From Tubulanus polymorphus (lineage: Eukaryota; Nemertea; Palaeonemertea; Tubulaniformes; Tubulanidae): 64,000 nt of DNA. Shown here one piece after another: positions 13,601 through 22,294 of this stretch (within the stretch, counting starts at the first letter, position 1; each line of letters starts with the position of its first letter). The stretch is taken from assembly GCF_964204645.1 (NCBI RefSeq), contig NC_134032.1, positions 7,869,175-7,933,174 on the forward strand, read 5' to 3'. The notes beneath the pieces were generated by a model, which ran no database searches, was not told the DNA's origin, and was given only the letters and a program-made list of their open reading frames with translations. A program made the translations under genes and the position numbers.

Positions 13601-13770
13601 AAATCCGAATTATGCGAATCATACTGTACTAAGTATCCTTTGCTGTAGATTAAAACAAATGTGATTATTGTCGTTGTAGAATGTTGAATGTGACAGATGT
13701 TCCACGCTCAAAACTAACCTGTCTCCAAAAACAGATCCACAGTCTTAAAACAACCGATCCCGTTAGCTAG
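1530..13770 (+). CDS. MSH6: DNA mismatch repair protein MSH6, C-terminal part (17 exons, 5' end outside window)
   Basis: MSH6 pairs with MSH2 as MutS-alpha, which detects base mismatches and short loops in the nucleus. Exons: 1530-1669, 2934-3008, 3128-3199, 3564-3850, 4463-4716, 5131-5293, 5673-5949, 6636-6791, 7097-7326, 7851-7983, 8474-8572, 8658-8780, 9752-9929, 11039-11193, 12656-12790, 13039-13106 and 13680-13770. All introns are GT-AG and the reading phase agrees at every junction, ending in TAG. The translation follows animal MSH6: end of the mismatch-binding domain (RREVCRV-like), connector ([20 protein letters not shown]), lever/core ([17 protein letters not shown]), clamp, then the ATPase ([37 protein letters not shown]) and the MSH2-contact helices. 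The FxE mismatch-reading motif and PWWP/PIP region lie upstream. No frameshift or stop was found, so the gene looks functional. Confidence 0.97.
2225..2283. repeat. Long hairpin, 26-bp arms
   Basis: Arms 2225-2250 and 2258-2283 are complementary with a single mismatch, around a 7-nt loop. Each arm ends in GCACGTG. It lies just upstream of the zinc-finger ORF inside the 1890-2747 element. Possible roles are a promoter-proximal operator or a former terminal repeat of a nested insertion. Confidence 0.85.
2309..2614 (+). CDS. BED-like zinc-finger ORF inside the hAT-like element
   Basis: This is a 101-codon ORF; the likely in-frame ATG is at 2357 ([12 protein letters not shown]). Near the C-terminus it reads [20 protein letters not shown] followed by [10 protein letters not shown], which gives Cys-x2-Cys ... 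His-x5-His, a BED/TTF-type zinc-binding pattern. Such N-terminal fingers are common in hAT transposases. The catalytic RNase H-like part is absent, so the protein could only bind DNA, as a truncated relic or a repressor-like derivative. It lies in the sense strand of an MSH6 intron. Confidence 0.45.
   Translation: MKLSFCLQLSSGTVCKMSPHGNIVSRESADIKAIDSGIKNKFNWHWLECKDWDYLSNYIRKLDLAGVAYCVVCKDQVKYGSGGKKDILRHPDSARHKQRGM
8658..8780 (+). CDS. MSH6: MSH6 exon carrying Walker A
   Basis: This is a phase 0-0 exon of 41 codons. It holds the P-loop [14 protein letters not shown], which binds ATP phosphate in all MutS proteins. The preceding exon (8474-8572) carries the RHPC and GDDFIPND blocks that lead into the ATPase domain. 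The intron between the two is only 85 bp, the shortest in the gene. Confidence 0.95.
9752..9929 (+). CDS. MSH6: MSH6 exon with ABC-signature block and Walker B
   Basis: The exon encodes [20 protein letters not shown], the MutS signature region that completes the partner's ATP site, then LVLLDELG (Walker B). The Walker B block is cut by the next intron: the following exon (11039-11193) starts with the rest of the glycine codon, then RGTATYDG and FSTHYHSL, the switch histidine region. The intron between them (1.1 kb) holds intronic repeat copies. Confidence 0.95.
10060..10880. other. MSH6 intron stretch without recognised features
   Basis: The 1.1-kb intron between 9929 and 11039 is AT-rich from about 10400 to 10750. 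A GC-rich part at 9965-10250 repeats GCGA(A/T)TTTGC(C/G)GACGAA-like text in both directions. No exon, RNA or terminal repeat was identified. Confidence 0.4.
11194..12655. other. MSH6 intron, 1.46 kb, nothing recognised
   Basis: Apart from the flanking splice sites no repeat boundaries or conserved exons were seen. Open frames at 12385-12655 overlap on both strands and have no recognisable content. Confidence 0.4.
13680..13770 (+). CDS. MSH6: MSH6 terminal exon
   Basis: The acceptor TCGTTGTAG precedes 13680. The exon completes an arginine codon from 13039-13106 and runs 29 further codons to TAG at 13768-13770. The encoded tail is the C-terminal helix region that contacts MSH2. A poly(A) signal AATAAA occurs at 13917-13922, about 150 bp after the stop, which fits a short 3' UTR. 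Confidence 0.9.
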
Positions 13771-13916
13771 ATATCTGCTGCCGCGGCGATTCCCTTTACG
13801 ACTTTTCCTACCGAATTGCGAGACTTAAGCAATGTAATAATTGCGTTGAAAAGAAAATACTTGCTCGAATTTGTTTTATAAGTTCTGGGAAAAAACTTTG
13901 TAGATATCTTTTTCTA

Positions 13917-13922
13917 AATAAA
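13917..13922 (+). terminator. Probable MSH6 poly(A) signal
   Basis: A canonical AATAAA hexamer lies 147 bp past the MSH6 stop codon. It is the first such hexamer seen after the stop. Cleavage site not determined. Confidence 0.6.
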
Positions 13923-14472
13923 TTTCTGTAAAACGAACACAGGATATTTCATACTATTTTGCTTCCATCAATCCTCCTTTGACATCATCGAGTTATCTGA
14001 TAAGACACTCCTTCCAGAGAAGAAGGTTGCTGCCATCATTAATGACATCAGCCGATTACCCCAAACCCTTCCGGAAAGATGGCTGGCTTCATAAATACCC
14101 CTAGGGGTATGAATTCATTGAAGCAGCACCACGCAGATACCGGTACTTCATGTTGCCAGAACCCGCATTGATTTGGGACCGACAAAATTTTAATTTTGCG
14201 AATTAAATTCTTTTCAGTAGACTTCGCTCAAGTCGGACCTTATGGCAGTTGATTTATCACTTGGGTGCTATTCTTTCTAGGATAATAGTGTCCCAAAAAT
14301 ATCCCGAGTAGTTAATAGGTTATCTGTGTTAATGGGTTCTAACTGAACGGAGTCTAATGTATCTTGCATTAATGGACTTAATCAACCCCGATCCTCCCAT
14401 GCATTTACCGCCGGCCCTTCCTACCGGCAGGTTTTCTCAATGTACATCTCTATACAAATAGATAGTAAAACA

Positions 14473-14541
14473 CCCCCGATATACTGCCATACTCTGTACC
14501 GCCAAAATCATTCTGCACCGATGTGGGCGGTATATCGGGGG
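14473..14541. repeat. Small hairpin element, 12-bp perfect arms
   Basis: CCCCCGATATAC (14473-14484) pairs with GTATATCGGGGG (14530-14541) across a 45-nt loop; the pairing nearly extends into TGCC/GGCG. It lies 19 bp before the left end of the Ngaro element. It could be a very short MITE. Confidence 0.6.
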
Positions 14542-14559
14542 CTGACTATAGGTGGACCT

Positions 14560-14737
14560 TAAATGAGTTTTATTTTTGTAGAGAATAAAATGTTTTGTGA
14601 GATCACGCGGAGTCACGTGTTACTTATCAGTTGTCAGTTACTCCTTGCCTCCGCCCCTCCTGACAACGTGGCTAAGCATTCCTTCGGAGAAACACGAGTA
14701 GGATACTTCGTTATTTTCACTGACTTCAATTCAATAT
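14560..14737 (+). repeat. Ngaro repeat A1
   Basis: 178 bp, matching A2 at 21818-21995 with about three substitutions. Similarity stops after CAATAT (14737/21995). It begins TAAATGAGTTTTATTTTTG. Confidence 0.93.
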
Positions 14738-14821
14738 TTTCACTGACTGCGTTTTACTGAATTCATTTCGTTCACTTATATTTCAATCATTCAAGGTTAG
14801 TGCTTAAATTTGAAGTCGATT

Positions 14822-16725
14822 ATGCCGATTGACGTGCTTATTATGGGTCACTCCTTTGTGCATCGTCTCAGGACTTTCGAGCAGGAGCGCTTTTCCAATC
14901 TAGGCCTAGACCCAGACGTGGTAAAATTGCATTTTTTAGGTTTTGGAGGCGCTACAGTTTTACCGGGTGTAAAATCTATCCAACGGTGCCTGCCGAGTTT
15001 TGGTTCAAAATTTGACGTAGTATTCCTCCACTTAGGCGGAAACGATTTAGCCCGTTCAGACCCAAAAAGCTTGGCCTTTTCTTTGGTTGCATTGAGCAAT
15101 TTTCTGTGCAGCACGTACAGCGTGACACACTTATTAATTGGTCAGTCTCTGTTAGTATCATGCTTGATTTAAAAAAAGCATTTGACACTATTGATCATTC
15201 TATATTATTAGACAAGTTGTATAGTTACGGAATTCGAGGGGTTGCTCATTCATGGTTCAAATCCTACCTCACTAACCGCTTACAGCAAGTGTCGTTCAAG
15301 AACTATTTATCTGATGTCAGTCCCATTCCTATAGGGGTACCTCAGGGTTCCATCTTAGGGCCCTTGCTATTCATTTTGTTTGTTAATGACATCGTTTATT
15401 CTTGTAATTTAAACTTTTTACTATTTGCTGACGATACGACTGCCATTAACTCTCATTCCGATCTGAATATACTGCAATCAAATACTAATGTTGAGCTCAC
15501 TAAACTGTTTAACTGGCTAAACTCCAATAGGCTATCTGCTAATCTGTTGAAAACGAATCATATGCTTTTCCATAAAAAGATCAATATTCTTGATGATATC
15601 GACCTTGTAATGGGTAATGTTTCAATTGCTAGAAACAGAGAAACAAAATTCCTTGGTGTAATAATTGATGACAGCCTAACATGGAACTCCCACATAAACA
15701 AGCTGTGCTCTATTGTTAGCAGAAATATTGGTGTATTAAGAAAAGCACGACGTATTTTTCCTAGATCCGCGCTCATCAAGTTATTCAACGGTTTCATCCT
15801 TCCGTATCTACAGTACTGTAATATCGTCTGGGCATCTAATTATGTAACTAGGTTACGACCCCTTATTTTGCTTCAAAAACGCGCTATTCGCATTGCTAGT
15901 GGGGTAAATTTTTTAGAACACACTACTCCACTGTTCAAAAAGTCGTATCAACTCAAACTTCAAGACATCAATGTGTTCCAAAATTCTGTACTGATGTATA
16001 AATCTGTCCATGTGTTGCTGCCTGTCAAATTGTCCAATAGTTTAATTCGTATTTCTGATCTTCATTCCCACAACACCCGTAACTCTAATCAATTTCGTTT
16101 ACCTTATTACAGAACCAATATCAGGATGTTTTCTCCTAACATTAATTGTATTAGAGTCTGGAATTCTCTTCCAACTGAACTTCAGCAAGCATCCAACATA
16201 GATATATTCAAGCGGAATTTGAAAAGACATATAATAGGATTGTATTAATACTTATCATACTTGTGTTTAACATCATGTCCATCCATTCCGCCAGGGCATT
16301 AGGCTTTTTTTCATTAAAAGTATACCCCCCTTTGGGGTCCCTTTTTGTCCTTTTTCTTTACTACGCTTTACAGTGTAGAAGTACTTTCTGTAACTTTTCT
16401 TTCATGTAATAGTGATGACTGTATTTCTGTATTGTATCTCTTTAGTGAAGAAATAAACTTATTATTATTATATTATATTATTATAGTCGCTCAGGCGTCT
16501 GTCCCCTCCGACAAATTTCAATTCTAAGCTAATAGTATTCAACGAAACCGTGAAACGTTTAGTGTGTGAATCCTTAAATATAACTTTTTGGCAACACAGA
16601 GGTTTTTGGGCTGATATCCGGCCATTTCTTCTGAGAGATGGTGTACGTTTAAATGCAAAAGGCATGAAAAAATATGCTTTTAGTGTGAAGGCAGCTATTG
16701 GCCACGCCACTAAGAAATATTTCTA
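14822..16725 (+). pseudogene. SGNH/GDSL hydrolase ORF of the Ngaro element, split by a LINE
   Basis: The first part (ATG at about 14822) reads VLIMGHSFVHRL, then GFGGATV and VVFLHLGGNDLA, matching SGNH blocks I (Ser), II (Gly) and III (GxND). After the LINE insertion the frame resumes at about 16490 and ends with FLLRDGVRLNAKGMKKY and TAA at about 16723. Block V is normally DxxH; here it reads DGVR, so the catalytic His is replaced by Arg. SGNH ORFs are known as extra genes in some Ngaro elements. Here it is 5' of gag. The gene cannot make an intact enzyme now. Confidence 0.75.
15150..16488 (+). mobile_element. 5'-truncated CR1/Jockey-like LINE inserted in the SGNH ORF
   Basis: An open frame to 16248 starts within the RT palm at LDLKKAFDTIDH and continues GVPQGSILGPLLF, then LLFADDT (catalytic YADD-type block), FLGVIIDDSLTW and LLQKRAIRIA, typical of the CR1/Jockey group. 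The endonuclease and first RT blocks are missing, as in incomplete target-primed reverse transcription. The 3' end has AATAAA and a TTATTA-type short repeat (about 16455-16487) instead of poly(A). RT motifs look intact although the copy is truncated. The left junction is placed at 15140-15155 by loss of SGNH similarity. Confidence 0.88.
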
Positions 16726-16850
16726 ATAGCTTGGTTTGAAGCAAGATACATCGTCTATTTGTCATCAATAAGTTATATGTGTTTCAATTTGATTATGAAT
16801 TTTACATATTCTTTTTACATATCTGACATGCATTTATGCAATTTTTAGTT

Positions 16851-17338
16851 ACATGTGTTTTGGGGTTTTTACTTAAACGTACTCCCTGTTCTCAGGGGGT
16901 GGCATGTACTTTACCTATACATGTGTTTTGGGGTTTTTACTTCAACGTACTCCCTGTTCTCAGGGGGTGGCATGTACTTTACCTATACATGTGTTTTGGG
17001 GTTTTTACTTCAACGTACTCCCTGCTCTCAGGGGGTGGCATGTACTTTACCTATACATGTGTTTTGGGGGTTTTTACCTCAACGTACCCCCTGTTTTCAG
17101 GGGGTGGCATGTACTTTACCTATACATGTGTTTTGGGGTTTTTACCTCAACGTACCCCCTGTTTTCAGGGGGTGGCATGTAATTTACCTATACATGTGTT
17201 CTGGGGTTTTTTACCTCAACGTCCCCCTGTTCTCAGGAGGTGGCATGTATTCTATCGTTACATGTGTTTTGTGGCCCTCGCCGCAACCTACCCCTATTCT
17301 TTTCGGGGGTGGCATGTATTCTATAGATACATACTTTA
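16851..17338. repeat. 68-bp minisatellite in the Ngaro 5' region
   Basis: ACATGTGTTTTGGGG recurs at 16851, 16919, 16987, 17055, 17124, 17192 and 17260, giving about seven copies with a period of 68-69. Each unit contains CCCTGTTCTCAGGG or a close variant, which can form a short stem-loop. Because 68 is not divisible by three and the unit has few stops, all three forward frames stay open; this is not evidence of coding. A (TA)n run follows at 17344-17417. Confidence 0.93.
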
Positions 17339-17341
17339 AAT

Positions 17342-17343
<2 letters not shown>

Positions 17344-17417
<74 letters not shown>
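17344..17417. repeat. (TA)n microsatellite
   Basis: About 37 uninterrupted TA units between the 68-bp repeats and the gag-like ORF of the Ngaro element. Confidence 0.95.
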
Positions 17418-17419
<2 letters not shown>

Positions 17420-17593
17420 CATCTTTGTAACGTGTTTTTCTCTCAAAGGACGTTATGTTGTAAAAAACCCTTTGTTTGATAATTCATCGGAATCTTGCGG
17501 TTGTTTTTCATACTATTTCCATGATATACGCATTCGGCCAAGATGCTGTTCAATTTTCTGCTGGTTTTTTTTTCTATTTGCTAATTTTTTGGA

Positions 17594-18602
17594 TGCCGAG
17601 AGCCACGAGAGCTAAGCGTGCAGTCACCAGTAGACAAAAACGCCCTCGTTCGTCTGCGCTTACTGAAGCGGTTGCCACCCCCGTCAATGCCAGGGACCAA
17701 CCAACTAACCAAACCAACAACCAACAACCAACCAACAGCCAAACAACCAACAACCAGATGCGAATGCCGTCGCGGATATAGTCATTCAAAGACTCATCGA
17801 TAGTCATCTGCTACCAACACGCGACGCCACACAGAACTGCTTCCCGACTCCTGTAGTGAATTCTTCCAATCCTGGTGACGTCACACGGAACTTCTTTTCG
17901 ACACCTGTGGAGAATCCTCCCATTCCTGGTGAGCAACTTATCAGCGAGTTACTTACGTCCTCGCTTCCTTTGGACTTAGCAGTGTCGGAAAAAATAAAGT
18001 CCGATATTTGGGCAGATAGATATATTGATTTGTCGGCTCTTTTGATCGGTACTAAATCTGCCGAAGTTGACACACTTCGTGCTACCCTTTCTGAGAAAGG
18101 AGACTTAACATTGTGTAAACCTAGACGCAAACAGTTGTCATCCATTTACGAATGGAACAAAACATTCGATATCTTCATGTCTGTCTACGTGCAAAGACAT
18201 TCCGATGTTCAGGTTTTCCGTCAGCTGTTGAAATATGCTAGCACTATCCGTCAATTTGCTAACGATTTTGGTTTTCCCGCCGCAAAGAGCTACGATGAGC
18301 AATTCCGCCGATTCAGAGCGGTTTCTCCATCTCTGGCGTGGTCAAAAGTTCACGATGAACTCTGGCTACGGTGTAGTACTATAAGATCGGTAGATCAAAA
18401 GAAGCCCTTTCTTGCGAAGCCCCACCGACAGACAAAGCGTTTTCCGGTCGGTTTCTGCTGGAAATTCTGCCAGACTGGAACCTGCCAGTATAAGCTCTGT
18501 AGAAGAAAGCATGAATGCCCCCATTGCGGTAAAAAACATGCAGCCGACTCATGCACTGCCCAAAATTATTCCGACACCAATAAAACCACACAACTTAGAT
18601 AA
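17594..18602 (+). pseudogene. Gag-like ORF of the Ngaro element, frameshifted
   Basis: The first frame starts at ATG 17594 (MPRATRAKRAVTSRQKRPR), a basic N-terminus, then enters an Asn/Gln/Pro-rich tract (CCAA repeats, 17695-17755). Past that tract the similarity-bearing frame is the one open from about 17740 to 18602, so one indel lies within the tract. The C-terminal part has CWKFCQTGTCQYKLCRRKH followed by CPHCGKKHAADSC, a CCCH-type then a CCHC-like zinc-binding pair, fitting a nucleic-acid-binding Gag. It overlaps the pol frame by about 190 bp. Confidence 0.7.
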
Positions 18603-20136
18603 TTTGCTAATTGGTTTCAAACAACGGAAGTTTCTGGTAGATGGTTTTACTTACGGGTTTCGTTTAGGATCAGCTACTCAAAGACCATATACTTTGGACA
18701 TCCCAAAGAATCACAAAAGTTTTTTAGATTGTCCTTCCATAGCGAAGGAAAAAATTCTGCATGAATTTGACCTAGGCCGTATTGCCGGTCCTTTCACCAC
18801 ACCTGTTCATAAAAATTATGTATGTAGCCCAATGGGTATAATAGCAAAAAAAGAATCTGGAAAATTTAGACTCATTCACGATCTGTCCTTTCCAGAGGGG
18901 TCCTCAGTAAACGACTTTGTAGAGGACGATCATAAAAAAGTGTCATATGACAACATCGAATCCGTTATTTCACTAGTTCAATTATATGGGCGCGGGTGCC
19001 TTATGGCCAAAGCAGATATTCAAGACGCCTTTCGTTTAATACCCGTCCATCCAGACGATTATCATTTGTTGATGTTTACTTATAACAATATGTATTACTA
19101 TGACCGTTGCCTGCCGATGGGTTGCGCATCATCCTGTCAATTATTTGAAGTATTCAGTTCAGCAATACAATGGATTCTATTGAATAAGAAAGACGTTCAG
19201 CATATCTCCCACCTATTAGACGACTTTTTCTTTATCGGGAGGCCCATTTCTAATCAGTGTAACTTAGCTTTGCACTCATTTTTCGAAATTTGTACAGAAA
19301 CCGGGATTCCCGTAAAACACGATAAGACTGTTCATCCCGGTACATGTTTAATAATATATGGTATTGAAATAGATTCAGACGCTATGGAAGCGCGTCTGCC
19401 ATTAGATAAAGTGGAAAAAATTCGTGCCCAATTGTTGGACAATAAGTGCAAAAAGTCGGTGACGCTCAAGGAACTACAGTCACTGCTAGGCCTGCTCAAT
19501 TTCGCTTGCAGCGTAATCATACCCGGTAGGGCGTTTCTACGGTGCCTCTGCGATCTGACTTGTGGAATATCCCGGCCACATCACAGAATTAGGCTAAATA
19601 ACGAAGCGAGATCTGATTTAACCGCGTGGTGGTCTTTCGTAAACCATTTTAATGGTAAATCATGTTTCTTATATTCATCGTGGACACCGTCTGACGCTAT
19701 TCGTTTGTATAGTGATGCTGCGGGATCGAAAGGTTTTGCAGCTGTTTTCGGTTCTCGTTGGTTCTCGGGTGGCTGGCAACATGATATGCTTGACCACCAC
19801 ATCACGATAAAAGAGTTCTTTCCCATAGTATTAGCGTTAGAAATATGGGGCGGTAACCTAAGAAACCATAAAATACTTTTTATGACCGACAACGCAGCTG
19901 TCGCACATATCATTAACAAAATGACCTCTACTGATAAGGTCATTATGCGTCTGGTCAGACGTTTGGTGCTGGCAGCAATGAAATATAATGTATTTATTCG
20001 GAGCGAGCATATTGCAGGGTACACTAATGTGATCAGTGACAAGTTGTCCCGTTTCTGTTTTCAGGAGGCCAGGCAGTATGCACCGTGGCTGAACAGACTG
20101 CCAACTCCTATACCACCGGCCAGCTACAGAATATAG
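18412..20136 (+). CDS. Ngaro reverse transcriptase-RNase H
   Basis: This is a 574-codon open frame; the real start is uncertain because the first 60 codons overlap gag. RT blocks: GKFRLIHDLSFP, MAKADIQDAFRLIPVHP, LPMGCASSC and HLLDDFFFIG, where the catalytic box is LDD, usual for YR retrotransposons. RNase H follows with acidic residues in RLYSDAAGS, IKEFFPIVLAL, FMTDNAAV and SDKLSRF. No stop or frameshift interrupts it. It copies element RNA to DNA and removes the RNA strand. The tyrosine recombinase frame begins before this one ends. Confidence 0.92.
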   Translation: MRSPTDRQSVFRSVSAGNSARLEPASISSVEESMNAPIAVKNMQPTHALPKIIPTPIKPHNLDNLLIGFKQRKFLVDGFTYGFRLGSATQRPYTLDIPKNHKSFLDCPSIAKEKILHEFDLGRIAGPFTTPVHKNYVCSPMGIIAKKESGKFRLIHDLSFPEGSSVNDFVEDDHKKVSYDNIESVISLVQLYGRGCLMAKADIQDAFRLIPVHPDDYHLLMFTYNNMYYYDRCLPMGCASSCQLFEVFSSAIQWILLNKKDVQHISHLLDDFFFIGRPISNQCNLALHSFFEICTETGIPVKHDKTVHPGTCLIIYGIEIDSDAMEARLPLDKVEKIRAQLLDNKCKKSVTLKELQSLLGLLNFACSVIIPGRAFLRCLCDLTCGISRPHHRIRLNNEARSDLTAWWSFVNHFNGKSCFLYSSWTPSDAIRLYSDAAGSKGFAAVFGSRWFSGGWQHDMLDHHITIKEFFPIVLALEIWGGNLRNHKILFMTDNAAVAHIINKMTSTDKVIMRLVRRLVLAAMKYNVFIRSEHIAGYTNVISDKLSRFCFQEARQYAPWLNRLPTPIPPASYRI

Positions 20137-21056
20137 TGCAATTTCTTTTCACCAGGTCCGTCGCTCCTTCCACCAGGGCTGCATATCGTCGCGCGGTTGA
20201 GCATTTTCAGAAATTTTTGGTGAACGTCGGCCACCAGGAGCCCTTCTTTCCCTCTTCTGAAGATACTATATCGAAATATATAGCGCATCGGTTTCTGTCA
20301 GGTTAGAGCAGTCCCTCTATTTTTTCATACATTTCAGCAATTAGCTTTTACCATAAATCAGCTCGCCTACCTGACCCCACTGCATCTTTCTTTATAAGAA
20401 AAATCCTAAAAGGCGTCGCAAATTCCATCCCGAGCAGCCCTGACGCCCGTTTACCCATTACAATAGATATTTTGACTCGGTTGGTTGCCGCGATACCCGT
20501 CGTAATGGGCGAGGGCTTCGACGGTATTTTGCTCAAGTCTATGTTCGTCTTGTGTTTTCATGCATTTTTGCGGGTCGGCGAGATATCGGTTAAGTCTAGT
20601 GGCCATGCGACTAAGGTATTACAAAAACATCAGGTCACCTTGTTCCATGGTCCTAATTTAACGCCGATGTTACGCGTCTGTATCACGGACTACAAGCATA
20701 GTGATTTGATACCAAAACCATTGCTGTTGCCAAAGCATTCAAACCCATCCGTTTGTCCGGTCACAATTATATCTCATTACCTCCATGTGAGCAAGCATAC
20801 GTCCGGTCCATTTTTTCAATTTCGAGATGGTGCAGCTGTATCGTATGTTTTTTTTGCAAAATCGCTAATAAAGTTGATATCATTTCTCGGCCTGCCAGTG
20901 GCCAGCTATACATCGCATAGCTTTCGGATTGGCGCCGCAACCAATGCCGCAACGAACGGGGTCCCCGAGCCAGTCATTCGAGAGTTAGGACGATGGAAGT
21001 CAGACGCTTTCAAACGATACATTAGAATCAATCCGGCCGGGACGGGACGACACTAA
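20085..21056 (+). pseudogene. Ngaro tyrosine recombinase with one in-frame stop
   Basis: A single frame runs 20085 to 21056 except for TAG at 20304-20306. The first part carries SVAPSTRAAYRRAVEHFQKF, an N-terminal SAM-like core-binding domain. The catalytic domain shows Arg in HAFLRVGEI, His and Arg in HSFRIGAAT, and the nucleophilic Tyr in FKRYIRI, so all main catalytic residues are present. Such recombinases integrate circular cDNA. The stop falls between the two domains and would inactivate the copy unless read through. Sequence on both sides of it is well preserved. Confidence 0.9.
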
Positions 21057-21097
21057 TGACGCATTGACGCAATTTTAGATGCTAAAACTTTAATTTT

Positions 21098-21542
21098 GAG
21101 GGCCAGATTTTGTCTGCCTCACGTCGTTACCTTGTTTTTGTATTAAATAATGATTTTCCAAAGTAATTTGATAGCTTTGAGGAGGCCCAGACGTTAGTCT
21201 GCCTCCCTGTGCACGTATGTACTTAACTACGTATGTACACTTATATGTACATAACCCTTGTATATGTTAGTTTATATCTTATATATGACATCTTGTGCTT
21301 TAAATTTTAACGAATGATATTAGTTTCAATTTGAATTCATACGTTTTTTGGAGAGCCAGAATATTTCCCTGCCTACACGGGTTATTCAAAATCGTATCGT
21401 AACGTCTTACTCAAATACGGTTCATAATATTTGCTTGATCATAATGTTTGGTTGAGGGCCAGATGTTGTCTGCTTCACCATCCAATACTAAAACTCAATT
21501 ACACACGTATCATTCGTAAGAGGGCCAGATGTTGTCTGCCTC
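21098..21542 (+). repeat. Five hairpin-forming repeats in the Ngaro 3' region
   Basis: Short units of form GAGGGCCAGA...TCTGCCTC occur at 21098-21120, 21182-21204, 21351-21374, 21454-21475 and 21520-21542. Ends are complementary (GAGGC/GCCTC, AGAC/GTCT), so each can fold into a small stem-loop. Spacing is irregular (66-171 bp). They lie between the recombinase stop and repeat B1, in the presumed 3' UTR. Confidence 0.75.
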
Positions 21543-21626
21543 GTATGTCTATGTTACAGACTCACCCCTCTCTTGATATATGGAAACGACCTCGGTTTGG
21601 CCTGGATGTTTGTTTCAAACATCTTG

Positions 21627-21824
21627 TGGCGATTTTTTGGCCAAACTTTTCGCAAAATATATACATGTATGTTTCAATTTGCAACAATTTTGTAATAAAC
21701 TTAGTTTCACCAGTCATTTATACTAATAAATGACCTTTATCAATCAACTACATGTCTTGTTTATTTTGCTTCAAACAAAGCTCGTTGTTTTCCATTTCTC
21801 ACGGAGCGTGGATATCATAAATGA
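21627..21824 (+). repeat. Ngaro repeat B1
   Basis: 198 bp, matching B2 at 22097-22294 from TGGCGATTTTTTGGCC to ATCATAAATGA. It overlaps A2 by the shared TAAATGA. Confidence 0.93.
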
Positions 21825-21995
21825 GTTTTATTTTTGTAGAGAATAAAATGTTTTGTGAGATCACGCGGAGTCACGTGTTACTTATCAGTTGTTAGTTACT
21901 CCTTGCCTCCGCCCCTCCTGACATCGTGGCTAAGCATTTCTTCGGAGAAACACGAGTAGGATACTTCGTTATTTTCACTGACTTCAATTCAATAT
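21818..21995 (+). repeat. Ngaro repeat A2
   Basis: Second copy of A1, directly after B1. Together B1-A2 equals the junction of the two element ends, as expected for a circular intermediate. Confidence 0.93.
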
Positions 21996-22096
21996 CCCAC
22001 CCTTAATTCCCTCCCCTTTTCTTATGTGAAAATTTGTATACATTCGTATTGGGTGTATTTATTGTTGAATGTTGTCACATCATATGATTAATTATT

Positions 22097-22294
22097 TGGC
22101 GATTTTTTGGCCAAACTTTTCGCAAAATATATACATGTATGTTTCAATTTGCAACAATTTTGTAATAAACTTAGTTTCACCAGTCATTTATACTAATAAA
22201 TGACCTTTATCAATCAACTACATGTCTTGTTTATTTTGCTTCAAACAAAGCTCGTTGTTTTCCATTTCTCACGGAGCGTGGATATCATAAATGA
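22097..22294 (+). repeat. Ngaro repeat B2 (right end)
   Basis: 198 bp copy of B1 that ends in TAAATGA at 22288-22294, then sequence changes to TATCCAGGG. About 100 bp of unique sequence (21996-22096) separates it from A2. Confidence 0.93.

Larger units (their letters stand above)
1709..14110. repeat. Dispersed 55-60 bp repeat in MSH6 introns and 3' flank
   Basis: Short units containing CTATGACATCATCAA, TTACCC, and TTCCAGAAAAGATGG...GCCTCCAT recur at about 1709-1890, 3420-3470, 7370-7560, 9020-9075, 9445-9500, 10830-10990 and 13965-14110. Copies are degenerate, often in tandem pairs, and share one orientation. They occur between exons and just after the gene. No terminal repeats, pol III boxes or coding capacity are visible. 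Confidence 0.65.
14560..22294 (+). mobile_element. Ngaro-type YR retrotransposon with split direct repeats
   Basis: Layout is A1 (14560-14737), SGNH ORF, 68-bp minisatellite, gag-like ORF, RT-RNase H, tyrosine recombinase, then B1 (21627-21824), A2 (21818-21995) and B2 (22097-22294). A1 and A2 are both 178 bp with about three differences; B1 and B2 are both 198 bp and appear near identical. TAAATGA is shared by the left end, the B1/A2 junction and the right end. The A1-ORFs-B1-A2-B2 plan is diagnostic of Ngaro/PAT-like elements, which integrate a circular cDNA by a tyrosine recombinase and make no target duplication. High repeat identity means recent insertion. Damage: a LINE in the SGNH ORF, a frameshift in gag, one stop in the recombinase. 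Confidence 0.93.

Noticed and set aside
15106-16248. LINE RT as a gene of the Ngaro element
   Set aside because: It interrupts the SGNH frame, is 5'-truncated and has its own short-repeat 3' end, so it is a separate insertion.
16836-17343. Three overlapping open frames of 90-167 codons
   Set aside because: They are translations of the 68-bp minisatellite in each frame; open only because the unit has no stop.
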